DNA of 64,000 nt, taken from positions 100,194 through 164,193 of the forward strand of contig NZ_JAKPBU010000003.1 of NCBI RefSeq assembly GCF_022662495.1, given 5' to 3'. Numbering within the stretch: position 1 is the stretch's first letter; each line of letters starts with the position of its first letter. Source of the stretch: Lysobacter sp. M2-1 (GTDB taxonomy: Bacteria; Pseudomonadota; Gammaproteobacteria; Xanthomonadales; Xanthomonadaceae). The notes below the pieces were generated by a model, which worked only from the letters and a program-made list of their open reading frames with translations, did no database searches and was not told the DNA's origin. Below are positions 18,384-25,918 of this stretch, piece by piece. The translations under genes and the position numbers were made by a program.

Positions 18384-19073
18384 TCAGGTGGCGGCGGAGA
18401 ACCGGTAGCCGGCGCCGCGTACCGTCTGCACCATCGCATCGAGCCCGCTGGGCTCCAGCGTCTTGCGCAGGCGCCGGATGTGCACGTCGATGGTGCGCTC
18501 CTCCACGTACACGCTGCCGCCCCAGACGTGGTCGAGCAACTGCGCCCGGCTGTAGACGCGCTCGGGATGGGTCATGAAGAAGTGGAGCAGCCGGTATTCG
18601 GTCGGCCCGATCGCGACCGGTTCTCCATTGGCGTAGACGCGGTGCGCGGCACCGTCGATCCGCAGGACCCCGACGCTGACGCTTCCGTCCTCGTCGTCGT
18701 CCCTCGCGCGACGCATCACCGCGCGGATCCGGGCAAGCAATTCGCGCGCCGAGAACGGCTTGACCACGTAATCGTCCACGCCGGCTTCCAGCCCGCCGAC
18801 GCGGTCGTTCTCCTCGCCGCGCGCGGTCAGCATGATGATCGGGATCTCGCGGGTCAGCTCTTCGCGCCGCCAGCGCCGCGCCAGTTCCAGGCCGCTGGTG
18901 CCGGGCAGCATCCAGTCCAGCAGGATCAGGTCGGGGACCGCGTCGGCAATGGCTGCCTGGGCCTCGCGCGCGTCGCCGGCATGGGCGGGCTCGTAATCGC
19001 CCTTGCGCAGGGCGAAGGCGACCATGTCGCGGATCGCGGGTTCATCGTCGACGATCAGGATTCGCTTCTGCAT
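18384..19073 (-). CDS. phoB: Phosphate regulon response regulator PhoB
   Basis: OmpR-family regulator, 229 residues, identical in length to E. coli PhoB. Receiver: acidic pocket Asp9/Asp10 (ILIVDDEPAIRDMV), phospho-acceptor Asp53 (LLDWMLPG), conserved Thr and Lys105 (VVKPFSARE). The DNA-binding domain contains VAIGPTEYRLLHFFM, VYSRAQLLDHVWG and RTIDVHIRRLRKTL, the PhoB recognition helix signature. It activates genes preceded by Pho boxes, and one lies directly in front of it, so it is probably autoregulated. A gap of 106 bp separates it from phoR. Confidence 0.96.
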   Translation of the reverse strand: MQKRILIVDDEPAIRDMVAFALRKGDYEPAHAGDAREAQAAIADAVPDLILLDWMLPGTSGLELARRWRREELTREIPIIMLTARGEENDRVGGLEAGVDDYVVKPFSARELLARIRAVMRRARDDDEDGSVSVGVLRIDGAAHRVYANGEPVAIGPTEYRLLHFFMTHPERVYSRAQLLDHVWGGSVYVEERTIDVHIRRLRKTLEPSGLDAMVQTVRGAGYRFSAAT

Positions 19074-19109
19074 CGCTCCGGGCCATTCCAGCCGCGTTGG
19101 GGCGATTAG

Positions 19110-19138
19110 ACGACAGTTTCATGACGCTTTCGTGACGC
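19110..19138 (-). promoter_or_regulatory. Triple Pho box upstream of phoB
   Basis: Read on the minus strand, three GTCAC/GTCAT/GTCGT half-sites occur every 11 bp with A-rich spacers (CGTCACGAAA, GCGTCATGAAA, CTGTCGT). The downstream pair matches the E. coli Pho box consensus CTGTCATAAAACTGTCAT at 14 of 18 positions. TAATCG follows closely and sits about 12 bp after the end of the upstream pair, where a -10 element is expected for a PhoB-activated promoter. The box lies 37 bp before the phoB ATG. The motif is seen directly; PhoB binding and autoregulation are inferred. Confidence 0.8.
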
Positions 19139-19269
19139 GTACGGGCCGGGGTCGCTGCGCGAGGCTTGGGCCGCCCATAGCGTCGTGCGGGTCAGGGACG
19201 CTGGTCGATGCGTAGGTGGGTAAGCCAGCGGCCGCCACGGCAGATCCAAGATCCGAGGCCAGCAGGGCC

Positions 19270-20916
19270 TCAATCGTCTTCGAGATCCTCGTCGCGGATC
19301 CCTTGCCGCCGCAGTTCCAGCACCGTGGGGGTGATCGCGGCGATCCGCGCATCGATGCGGGTGCGCGCGTAATAGTCCAGTTCGGGCCGCTTCTTGAGGG
19401 TATTGAGCTGGACCAGGGCCTGTTCCGGCCGGCCGTTGAGCACAGCGACTTCGGCGTAGGCCTCGCCCGCACGCACCGGGTCGCCCGCGATCTCGTTGAC
19501 CCGGGCGAAGGTGGCCTGGAACACGGGATCGTCCGCGGATGTCGCCAGCAGCGGCCGCAGGATGGCTTGCGCCTTGCGGCCCGCCTCGGACGTATTGCGC
19601 TCTGCCAGGATGCTGGCCCAGGTCAGTGCCACCGCGCGGTTGTGGGGCATGCGATCGAGCAGGGCGCCCAGGCGCGCGTCGGCTGCAGCCGGCTTGCCCG
19701 CCCGCGCTTCGGCTTCGGCCATCGCCAGGCTCAGCCACAGGTCGTCCGGACGCGCCTGGAGCAGCGGTTCGAGGTCGGCCATGGCCGCGGCGCCATGCCC
19801 GTCGCGCAGCCGTGCCAGCGCCAGGCCGTAACGCTGCGGTTCGCCCAGCGCACCCCCGCGCCGCAGCTGTTCGTACTCGCGGATGGCGGCTTCCGGCGTG
19901 TTGGCACTGAGCACGCGCAGGCGCTCCTTGGCGAACGGGAACTGACCGCTGTCGCCGCGTCCGGTGACCGTGTCGATGCGCAGGCCCGACGGCAACAGCG
20001 GATTGCCGCTGCCGGGCGCGGCATTGGCGATGGCCACCGCGCTGCCGGGGCGTGGAACCCGCTCGCTGCTGGTGCCCCCCGGGGTGGACGTCGTGGCGAC
20101 CATGCTGTCCTTGCCCAGCTGCGCGGCGCGCTCCTTGGCCTCGGCGATGCGGGTGGTGGTGATCGGGTGGGTCTGCAGATAATCGGGCGTGCGTTCGCGG
20201 TCGCCGCCGCGGTTGCTGCGGAACGCGTTCTGCATGTGCAGGAACATCGATGCCGCTGCGTTGGGGTCGTAACCGGCGCGATCCAGGGTGCGGATGCCGA
20301 TGCGGTCCGCCTCCGATTCATTGGAGCGGGTGTAGTCGATCTGGCGCTGTGCCATCAGGCCCTGAGCGGAGGCCAGCGCCGCCATCGCCGCATCGTCGGA
20401 GGAATTTCCGCCCGCCGATTGCGCCAGGGCAATCGCCCCCAGCATCGCCAGCAGGATCGGGACACTGTCCTTCTGCGCACGCTCCACGGAACGCAGCACG
20501 TGCGCCTGGGTCACGTGCGCGATCTCGTGCGATAGCACTGAGGCCATTTCGCCCTCGTCCTCCGCGGCCAGGACCAGGCCGGCATTCATGCCGATATAGC
20601 CGCCCAGCGTGGCGAAGGCGTTGATCTGCCGGTCCTTGAGCCAGAAGAAAGTGAATGGCTGATCGGTCCGGTCGCTGCTGTTGGCCAGGCGGTTGCCGAC
20701 CCCCTGCAGCCAGACGTTGAGCAGGGGATCGTCCAGGATGAAATCGTAATGGCGCAGCTGCGCCAGCATCATCTGCCCGTAGTCGCGCTGCTGCGCGGGG
20801 CCGAGCAGGGCGCGGGCCGACGAACCGATGTCGGGCAGGCGCGCGCCTTCCTGCGCACTGGCCAGGGTCGAGCCCAGACCGAAGCTCAGGACGGCGGCAA
20901 GCAGGGCGGTGCGCAA
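19270..20916 (-). CDS. bepA: BepA-type M48 metalloprotease with TPR domain
   Basis: Periplasmic protease/chaperone for outer-membrane protein assembly, 548 residues. The gluzincin motif is HEIAH at residues 130-134 with the third ligand in NESEADRIG. The C-terminal half is rich in Ala/Leu helical repeats of TPR type, as in BepA (YfgC). The only sensible start is a TTG at 20916, preceded by GGAGG and opening a signal peptide (residues 1 to about 21, ending LASAQ). The frame upstream of it overlaps the divergent glutaredoxin gene and is spurious. Conserved in Xanthomonadaceae as an M48 peptidase. Confidence 0.9.
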   Translation of the reverse strand: MRTALLAAVLSFGLGSTLASAQEGARLPDIGSSARALLGPAQQRDYGQMMLAQLRHYDFILDDPLLNVWLQGVGNRLANSSDRTDQPFTFFWLKDRQINAFATLGGYIGMNAGLVLAAEDEGEMASVLSHEIAHVTQAHVLRSVERAQKDSVPILLAMLGAIALAQSAGGNSSDDAAMAALASAQGLMAQRQIDYTRSNESEADRIGIRTLDRAGYDPNAAASMFLHMQNAFRSNRGGDRERTPDYLQTHPITTTRIAEAKERAAQLGKDSMVATTSTPGGTSSERVPRPGSAVAIANAAPGSGNPLLPSGLRIDTVTGRGDSGQFPFAKERLRVLSANTPEAAIREYEQLRRGGALGEPQRYGLALARLRDGHGAAAMADLEPLLQARPDDLWLSLAMAEAEARAGKPAAADARLGALLDRMPHNRAVALTWASILAERNTSEAGRKAQAILRPLLATSADDPVFQATFARVNEIAGDPVRAGEAYAEVAVLNGRPEQALVQLNTLKKRPELDYYARTRIDARIAAITPTVLELRRQGIRDEDLEDD

Positions 20917-21075
20917 GGGAGTCCTCCGCGACGTGGGCGCGGCAGCATGGCGCCTGCCGCGGGTACTGGCGTGAATCGTGGGTGAAACGCTCCGGTGCCG
21001 GCACAGGGTGGAAAACCCCGCCTCGGCGCCGCATATTGACCGCGGAGCCGTAAACAAAGTTTCCAGGAGCCGGCA

Positions 21076-21345
21076 TTGAGCGCCCCCGAAGTCACCATAT
21101 ACAGCACCGCGATCTGCCCCTATTGCGTAGCGGCCAAGAATTTCCTCAAAAGCAAGGGCCTGGACTGGACCGAGGTCCGCATCGACACCGACCCGGCCGA
21201 GCGTCAGCGCATGTACGAACGTGCCAGGCGCACCAGCGTGCCGCAGATCTTCATCGGCGACACCCACGTGGGCGGGTACGACGACATGATCGCCCTGCAT
21301 CGCGCCGGCAAGCTGGAGCCGTTGCTGGCGGGAGAATCGGCTTGA
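21076..21345 (+). CDS. grxC: Glutaredoxin 3
   Basis: 89-residue dithiol glutaredoxin with active site Cys14-Pro-Tyr-Cys17. The glutathione-binding TSVPQIFIG and GGYDDM motifs are also present. It reduces protein disulfides and glutathione mixed disulfides in the cytoplasm. The start is TTG at 21076, with AGGAG spaced about 7 bases upstream and no alternative ATG early enough to keep the first beta strand. Its stop overlaps the start of the next gene. Confidence 0.95.
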   Translation: MSAPEVTIYSTAICPYCVAAKNFLKSKGLDWTEVRIDTDPAERQRMYERARRTSVPQIFIGDTHVGGYDDMIALHRAGKLEPLLAGESA

Positions 21346-21737
21346 GCGGCGACGGGGAAGGCGAGGCGGAGCGCGTCCGCCAGTTCACCGAATTCCGCAA
21401 GCGCATGAACGAGCGCATCCTGGCCGAACCCAACCAGGTCGTGAGGCGCTTCTTCGCGCTTGACACCCAGACCTACCAGGCCGGCGCGCTGGACGTGAAG
21501 ACCAAGGAGCTGCTGGGGCTGGTCGCCTTGCTGGTGCTGCGCTGCGACGATTGCATCAGCTACCACGTGGCCCAGTGCCGGGAGGCGGGGGTGAACCGCG
21601 AGGAGATGTTCGAGGTGTTCTCGGTGGGTCTGGTGGTGGGTGGCAGCATCGTCATCCCGCACCTGCGCCGTGCGGTGGATTTCCTCGACCAGCTGGAGCA
21701 GGGCGACGTCGCTGGCGCGCCGCCGCACGAACACTAG
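21342..21737 (+). CDS. Carboxymuconolactone decarboxylase/AhpD-like protein
   Basis: 131-residue, mostly helical protein of the CMD/AhpD superfamily. The redox-type motif RCDDCISYHV gives CxxC followed by His, as in AhpD-like peroxidase reductants. A disulfide-reductase role beside glutaredoxin is more plausible than decarboxylation. The frame runs upstream through grxC, but the natural start is a TTG at 21342 that overlaps the grxC stop (TTGA), with GGGAGA ahead of it. A later ATG at 21404 would also preserve the domain, so the exact N terminus is uncertain. Confidence 0.82.
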   Translation: MSGDGEGEAERVRQFTEFRKRMNERILAEPNQVVRRFFALDTQTYQAGALDVKTKELLGLVALLVLRCDDCISYHVAQCREAGVNREEMFEVFSVGLVVGGSIVIPHLRRAVDFLDQLEQGDVAGAPPHEH

Positions 21738-21879
21738 AAAGAAAGACCACTCGGATCATCCGGAGCCCGCGAACACTGCGGCTCCGCGGCTGGGTCTGGC
21801 CGCCTCCGGCATAATGGCGCCCTTCGTCATGCGCGCGGTTGCCTCGCGACCGCCCAGCGCCCCAGCCTGAGACCCCCCA

Positions 21880-22887
21880 ATGACCCAGACCATCACCGTG
21901 ATCCGCGGCGACGGCATCGGCCCGGAAATCATGGATGCCGCCCTGTATGTGCTCGATGCCATGCATCTGGGCCTGCAATACGAAGACGCGGACGCGGGCC
22001 TCGTCGCCCTGGAAAAGCATGGTGAACTGCTGCCCGCCGCCACGCTGGAATCGATCTCCCGCAACAAGATCGCGCTCAAGAGCCCGCTGACCACGCCGGT
22101 CGGCGAAGGCTTCAGCTCGATCAACGTCGAATTGCGCAAACGCTTCGACCTGTACGCCAACGTGCGCCCGGCCAAGTCGTTCCCGAATACGAAATCGCGC
22201 TTCCCGACCGGCGTCGATCTGATCACGGTGCGCGAGAACACCGAGGGCGCCTACATCGGCGAAGGCCAGCAGGTCACCGAGGACGGCGCCACCGCGACAC
22301 TGGTGCAGAAGATCACCCGCAAGGGCTCCGAGCGCATCGTCCGCTACGCCTTCGACCTGGCCCGCCGCACCGGCAGGAAAAAGGTCACCGTGGTCCACAA
22401 GGCCAACATCCTCAAATCGACCTCCGGCCTGTTCCTTAAGGTCGCGCGCGAGGTGGCCGCGCAGTACCCAGAGATCGAATGCAACGAGATGATCGTCGAT
22501 AACACCTGCATGCAGCTGGTGATGAAGCCCGAGCAGTTCGACATCATCGTGACCACCAACCTGTTCGGCGACATCATCTCCGACCTGTGTGCGGGCCTGG
22601 TCGGTGGGCTGGGCCTGGCGCCGGGGGCCAACATCGGTGCCGATACGGCGATCTTCGAAGCCGTGCATGGCTCGGCACCGGATATCGCCGGCAAGGGCAT
22701 CGCCAATCCCTGCGCGCTGCTGCTCGCGGCCGGACAGATGCTCGACCATATCGGCCAGCCCGGGAAGGCCAGCAGGCTGCGCGAGGCGATCGTCGCCACG
22801 CTCGAAGCAAAGGATTCGCTGACCCCCGATCTGGGCGGCAGCGGCACCACCATGTCTTTCGCGAAGGCGATTGCCTCGCGCGTGTGA
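21880..22887 (+). CDS. NAD-type isocitrate dehydrogenase
   Basis: Oxidative decarboxylating dehydrogenase of the isocitrate/isopropylmalate family, 335 residues. This is the short NAD-linked form rather than the about 415-residue NADP enzyme of E. coli. Visible are GDGIGPEIMDA, the isocitrate phosphate-site region GFSSINVELRKRFDLYANVRPAKS, the catalytic Tyr in RENTEGAYIG, the catalytic Lys in VVHKANILK, the metal-binding DIISDLCAGLVGGLG and the nucleotide loop EAVHGSAPDIAGKGIANP. Isocitrate is the likely substrate from the Ser-containing phosphate loop. Homoisocitrate cannot be excluded from sequence alone. Confidence 0.88.
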   Translation: MTQTITVIRGDGIGPEIMDAALYVLDAMHLGLQYEDADAGLVALEKHGELLPAATLESISRNKIALKSPLTTPVGEGFSSINVELRKRFDLYANVRPAKSFPNTKSRFPTGVDLITVRENTEGAYIGEGQQVTEDGATATLVQKITRKGSERIVRYAFDLARRTGRKKVTVVHKANILKSTSGLFLKVAREVAAQYPEIECNEMIVDNTCMQLVMKPEQFDIIVTTNLFGDIISDLCAGLVGGLGLAPGANIGADTAIFEAVHGSAPDIAGKGIANPCALLLAAGQMLDHIGQPGKASRLREAIVATLEAKDSLTPDLGGSGTTMSFAKAIASRV

Positions 22888-23071
22888 CGTCCGGGCAGGC
22901 TGCGGCGGCGGGCCCGGGTGGCGCTATGGCGGGTGCGGCAGGCGAGTTTCAGGCCAACGCGTAGCTGGTGAGGTGAAGCCGTGGCCTCACCTGCGCTGAA
23001 ACGGCGTGCTAGGGTGTAAGCCGACACCGGAAGGAGGCCGGCGTTCTCCGTCCCCCCTCGGAGCTCGCACC

Positions 23072-24712
23072 GTGCGACGCAACTGGTTCCGTTTCTCTGC
23101 CTTGCTTGCGCTTGCCGCAATGCTTCCCGCCACGTCCATTGCCGCGACCTATACGGTCGGGCCTTCGGGGCGGCAATACACGCAGCTCACCACCCTGTTC
23201 AACAGCGTCAACCTGGCCCCCGGCGACATCGTGCTGGTCGACGGCAGCGCTTCCTATAGCGGCAATATCATCGTCGGCGACGACGACAGCGGGCTCAGCG
23301 GCAATCCGGTGACGGTCCGCTGGCGCCGCACCACCGGCCAAACCCGCCCGGTGTTGCGCGGCGGCACCAATACGATCAAGTTCGAACAGTCCAACTTCGT
23401 GGTCTTCGAGGGCTTCGAAGTCACCGGCGGCAGTTTCACCTGCATCTTCAGCGAATCGCACGGCCTGGTCGTGCGCGACAGCGTGATCCACGACTGTCCA
23501 TCGCACGGTGTGCTCGCCGCCGATCAGAATTCGGGTTCGCTTACCTTCGAATACAACGAGGTCTACCGCGCGGGCTCAGGCACGTCGCGGCACTCGATGT
23601 ACATCCAGTCCGACGAAGTGGCCTTCCCCGGCGCGGTCTTCCGCATGCAGTTCAACTACGTGCACCACGGCAACGGTGGCATCCTGATGCGCACCCGCCA
23701 CGAGCGCAGCGAGATCTACTACAACTGGTTCGAGGCATCGACCAACGAGGAAGTCGAATTCGTCGGGCCGGACTGTCACGCCCAGAAGCCGGGTTGGACA
23801 CCGGAGCTGCGGCGCGAGGACACCGACTTTGTCGGCAATGTGGTGGTGCATACCTCCACCTGGCGCGATGCGATCCGCGCCGGCGGAGATCTCGACGGCC
23901 GCAGCCAGGGGCGGGTGAGGCTGGTGAACAACACGGTGCTGTTCCCGCGCGCGGGCACCGCGGTCGGGGTCCGGGTGCTGCTGGGAGTGGGCAGCGTCGA
24001 GGCGCACAACAACGTGTTCCATCAGACCACCAGCGGCGCGCCGATCATCCTGGAAGAGGAAAACCAGCCGGCGACGCCGTTCTGCGCCCCGTTCGGCACC
24101 TCGCCCTGGGCGAACGGACGCAAGGTGGCCGGCAGCAACAACTGGGTGAAAGCCGGGTCCACATTCGTGCCCAGCGAATGGAGCGGCACGCGTTCGGGGG
24201 CGGATCCGCTGCTCGCCAGCGTCGCCTCGCGGTCGCTGCGACCGGTCGCCGGGAGTGGGTTAATCGACGCGGGCAACGCCCAACCGGTCACGCCCTCCGC
24301 CTTCCCGTTCCCGAGGCCGCTGTTGCTGCCGGGTTATGACCCTCCCGCGCACGCGAAACTGGCTCTTGGAGGGCGGAAGACGCGAACGACCGTGGGCGCG
24401 CGCATCGACATCGGCGCGCTTGAACAGGCGGGATCCTCCGCTCCGATCCCGCGCAACGGATCGCGACCATTGCTGCCGCCGCGACCCGCGCAGACCGTTT
24501 TGACCGGCGAATCGATGCCGTCTGCAGCAGCGGTGTTGCCGGATCAAACCGCACCTCGCGGCGGCGCGGCAACCTGGACGACGGTCGGTGTGCAGGTCCT
24601 GGTCCAATGGTGGCGGGACCCCAACTGGTGGACGCCCCATGCATGGTTGCAACCTTTCCCGTTTGGCAGCGCCCTGACGCTGTGGCTGAGGGGTGCCGCG
24701 CTCCTGGCGTGA
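23072..24712 (+). CDS. Secreted right-handed beta-helix protein
   Basis: 546-residue exported protein with signal peptide (ALLALAAMLPATSIAA). A Gly/Asn/Val-rich parallel beta-helix spans about residues 30-350 (successive rungs such as NFVVFEGFEVTGGSF, LVVRDSVIHDC, LTFEYNEVYRAG, EIYYNWFEAS). The fold is common in polysaccharide lyases and surface carbohydrate-binding proteins; no specific catalytic signature is recognised. The C-terminal about 100 residues are Pro/Ala-rich and end in a Trp-rich stretch (QWWRDPNWWTPHAW). The GTG at 23072 directly precedes the signal peptide. An in-frame ATG at 23006 would add 22 unlikely residues. Confidence 0.78.
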   Translation: MRRNWFRFSALLALAAMLPATSIAATYTVGPSGRQYTQLTTLFNSVNLAPGDIVLVDGSASYSGNIIVGDDDSGLSGNPVTVRWRRTTGQTRPVLRGGTNTIKFEQSNFVVFEGFEVTGGSFTCIFSESHGLVVRDSVIHDCPSHGVLAADQNSGSLTFEYNEVYRAGSGTSRHSMYIQSDEVAFPGAVFRMQFNYVHHGNGGILMRTRHERSEIYYNWFEASTNEEVEFVGPDCHAQKPGWTPELRREDTDFVGNVVVHTSTWRDAIRAGGDLDGRSQGRVRLVNNTVLFPRAGTAVGVRVLLGVGSVEAHNNVFHQTTSGAPIILEEENQPATPFCAPFGTSPWANGRKVAGSNNWVKAGSTFVPSEWSGTRSGADPLLASVASRSLRPVAGSGLIDAGNAQPVTPSAFPFPRPLLLPGYDPPAHAKLALGGRKTRTTVGARIDIGALEQAGSSAPIPRNGSRPLLPPRPAQTVLTGESMPSAAAVLPDQTAPRGGAATWTTVGVQVLVQWWRDPNWWTPHAWLQPFPFGSALTLWLRGAALLA

Positions 24713-24767
24713 CACTTATCGGAGCGGAGACTTCAGGGCCGGTGCGTCGCGCCTGAGGATGGCCGGT

Positions 24768-24797
24768 TTGACAGCATTCGGGCCGCTTTACGACAAT
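24768..24797 (+). promoter_or_regulatory. Sigma-70 promoter for the tRNA cluster
   Basis: A perfect -35 TTGACA (24768-24773) is followed after 18 bp by GACAAT (24792-24797), 45 bp before tRNA-Pro. It is the only perfect -35 hexamer I noticed near an RNA gene in this window. An alternative -10 of TACGAC at 15 bp spacing is less likely. Confidence 0.65.
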
Positions 24798-24841
24798 GGG
24801 CGTCCTTTCGCAGCGCTGGCGCGCCTCGGGAGCCCGGACAT

Positions 24842-24918
24842 CGGGGTATAGCGCAGTCTGGTAGCGCGCCTGCTTTGGGAGCAGGATGTCGGGGGTTCGA
24901 ATCCCTCTACCCCGACCA
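24842..24918 (+). tRNA. tRNA-Pro (TGG)
   Basis: 77-nt cloverleaf with acceptor CGGGGTA / TACCCCG, anticodon loop TTTGGGA giving TGG, T-loop GGTTCGAATCC and encoded CCA. First gene of a five-tRNA cluster. Confidence 0.96.
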
Positions 24919-24971
24919 CCCGGTACGGTCTCTGCGTCTCCTTAGGACTTCGATGCGACAATTCCGGCCGG

Positions 24972-25048
24972 GCGCCCGTAGCTCAACCGGATAGAGCACC
25001 GGCCTTCTAAGCCGGTGGTTGCAGGTTCGAGTCCTGCCGGGCGCGCCA
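24972..25048 (+). tRNA. tRNA-Arg (TCT)
   Basis: 77-nt cloverleaf with acceptor GCGCCCG / CGGGCGC, anticodon loop CTTCTAA giving TCT, GGTTCGAGTCC T-arm and encoded CCA. Confidence 0.96.
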
Positions 25049-25072
25049 AGGCTTCGCGAAACAGCTTCAATG

Positions 25073-25149
25073 GTGGCTGTAGCTCAGTTGGTTAGAGTCC
25101 TGGATTGTGATTCCAGATGTCGGGGGTTCGAGTCCCCTCAGCCACCCCA
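25073..25149 (+). tRNA. tRNA-His (GTG)
   Basis: 77-nt cloverleaf with acceptor GTGGCTG / CAGCCAC, anticodon loop TTGTGAT giving GTG and encoded CCA. The base before the acceptor stem is G, the expected extra G(-1) of tRNA-His opposite C73. Confidence 0.96.
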
Positions 25150-25215
25150 TTTTCGCCGCCCGCCGGGGGCCGCGGCTGGCGCAGCACCAAGCGCATTTGT
25201 TAGACTTCCCGCTTC

Positions 25216-25291
25216 GGGCCGTTAGCTCAGTTGGTAGAGCAGTTGACTCTTAATCAATAGGTCCAAGGTTCGAATCCTTGACGGCCCACCA
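25216..25291 (+). tRNA. tRNA-Lys (CTT)
   Basis: 76-nt cloverleaf with acceptor GGGCCGT / ACGGCCC, anticodon loop CTCTTAA giving CTT, and encoded CCA. Its last 25 bases plus the terminator behind it are duplicated 136 bp downstream (see the repeat at 25267-25538). Confidence 0.96.
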
Positions 25292-25300
25292 GATCCCGAT

Positions 25301-25328
25301 ACGCCCGGCATGCCGGGCGTTTTCTTTG
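25301..25328 (+). terminator. Terminator after tRNA-Lys (copy 1)
   Basis: A perfect 20-bp palindrome ACGCCCGGCA/TGCCGGGCGT followed by TTTCTTT lies 9 bp after the tRNA-Lys CCA. Typical rho-independent terminator. Confidence 0.85.
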
Positions 25329-25436
25329 GTCAAAGACAGGGGGAGGCAGCGGGCGCGCTGCGGCGCGTTCAGGCCAGTCGCTGACGGATGCGGACGCGGC
25401 GCGGTTCGAATCCTTGACGGCCCACCAGATCCCGAT

Positions 25437-25463
25437 ACGCCCGGCATGCCGGGCGTTTTCTTT
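25437..25463 (+). terminator. Terminator copy 2, within the tRNA-Lys echo
   Basis: Exact duplicate of the palindrome and T-rich tail at 25301-25328, carried by the second repeat unit. It would act as a back-up terminator for transcripts that pass the first. Confidence 0.85.
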
Positions 25464-25559
25464 GGTCAAGAGCAGGCGAAAGGGCAGTGGGCGCGCTGCG
25501 GCGCGTTCAGCTCGGTCGCAGGGACTGGGCGGCTGGCTCGCCGTAGAATCTCGCATCGA

Positions 25560-25644
<85 letters not shown>

Positions 25645-25918
25645 GGCCGCGATCAACCTGCGGCCTGCTTGTAGCAACAGCGAGCCCTAGCGAGGGCGAA
25701 ATTGCGCCTGCGAAAGCTTGGCCCTTCCCAGGCAAGGCTCCCGGCGCGCTGCGGCGCGTCCAAGTCCCGTTGTAGCCCCTTGCCTCGCGGCGCCCCTCGC
25801 CGCGCCTCGCAAAATCCGCCAAACTATTCCGTTCTGCCGGCCGTCCTCGGGTGGTTCGGCAGCCAGCCATTGAATTCGTCTTTCCCCGCGGATAGCGCCC
25901 GCGGCTGCAGGAGTGGGT

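Larger units (their letters stand above)
25267..25538 (+). repeat. Tandem repeat of the tRNA-Lys 3' end plus terminator
   Basis: Two units with a period of 136 bp. The first 67 bases (25267-25333 and 25403-25469) are identical. They contain the 3' part of the tRNA-Lys T-arm, the 3' acceptor strand, CCA, and a palindromic terminator. The second part of each unit diverges but shares a 22-base GC-rich motif (25351-25372 and 25489-25510). That motif recurs with few changes after tRNA-Leu at 25742-25762. The second unit has no 5' tRNA half and cannot be a tRNA. Confidence 0.95.

Noticed and set aside
22960..22995. GGTGAGG/CCTCACC inverted repeat upstream of the beta-helix gene as a riboswitch or terminator
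   Set aside because: Short stem, long loop, no T-run and no known aptamer pattern; left unassigned.
25267..25538. Attachment-site duplication (attL/attR) of an integrative element at tRNA-Lys
   Set aside because: The copies are only 136 bp apart and nothing resembling integrase or cargo lies between; a deleted island cannot be excluded but is not needed.
25254..25556. Minus-strand frames over the tRNA-Lys repeat with VGRQGFEP-type wording
   Set aside because: This is the familiar false protein produced by translating tRNA 3' ends in antisense.
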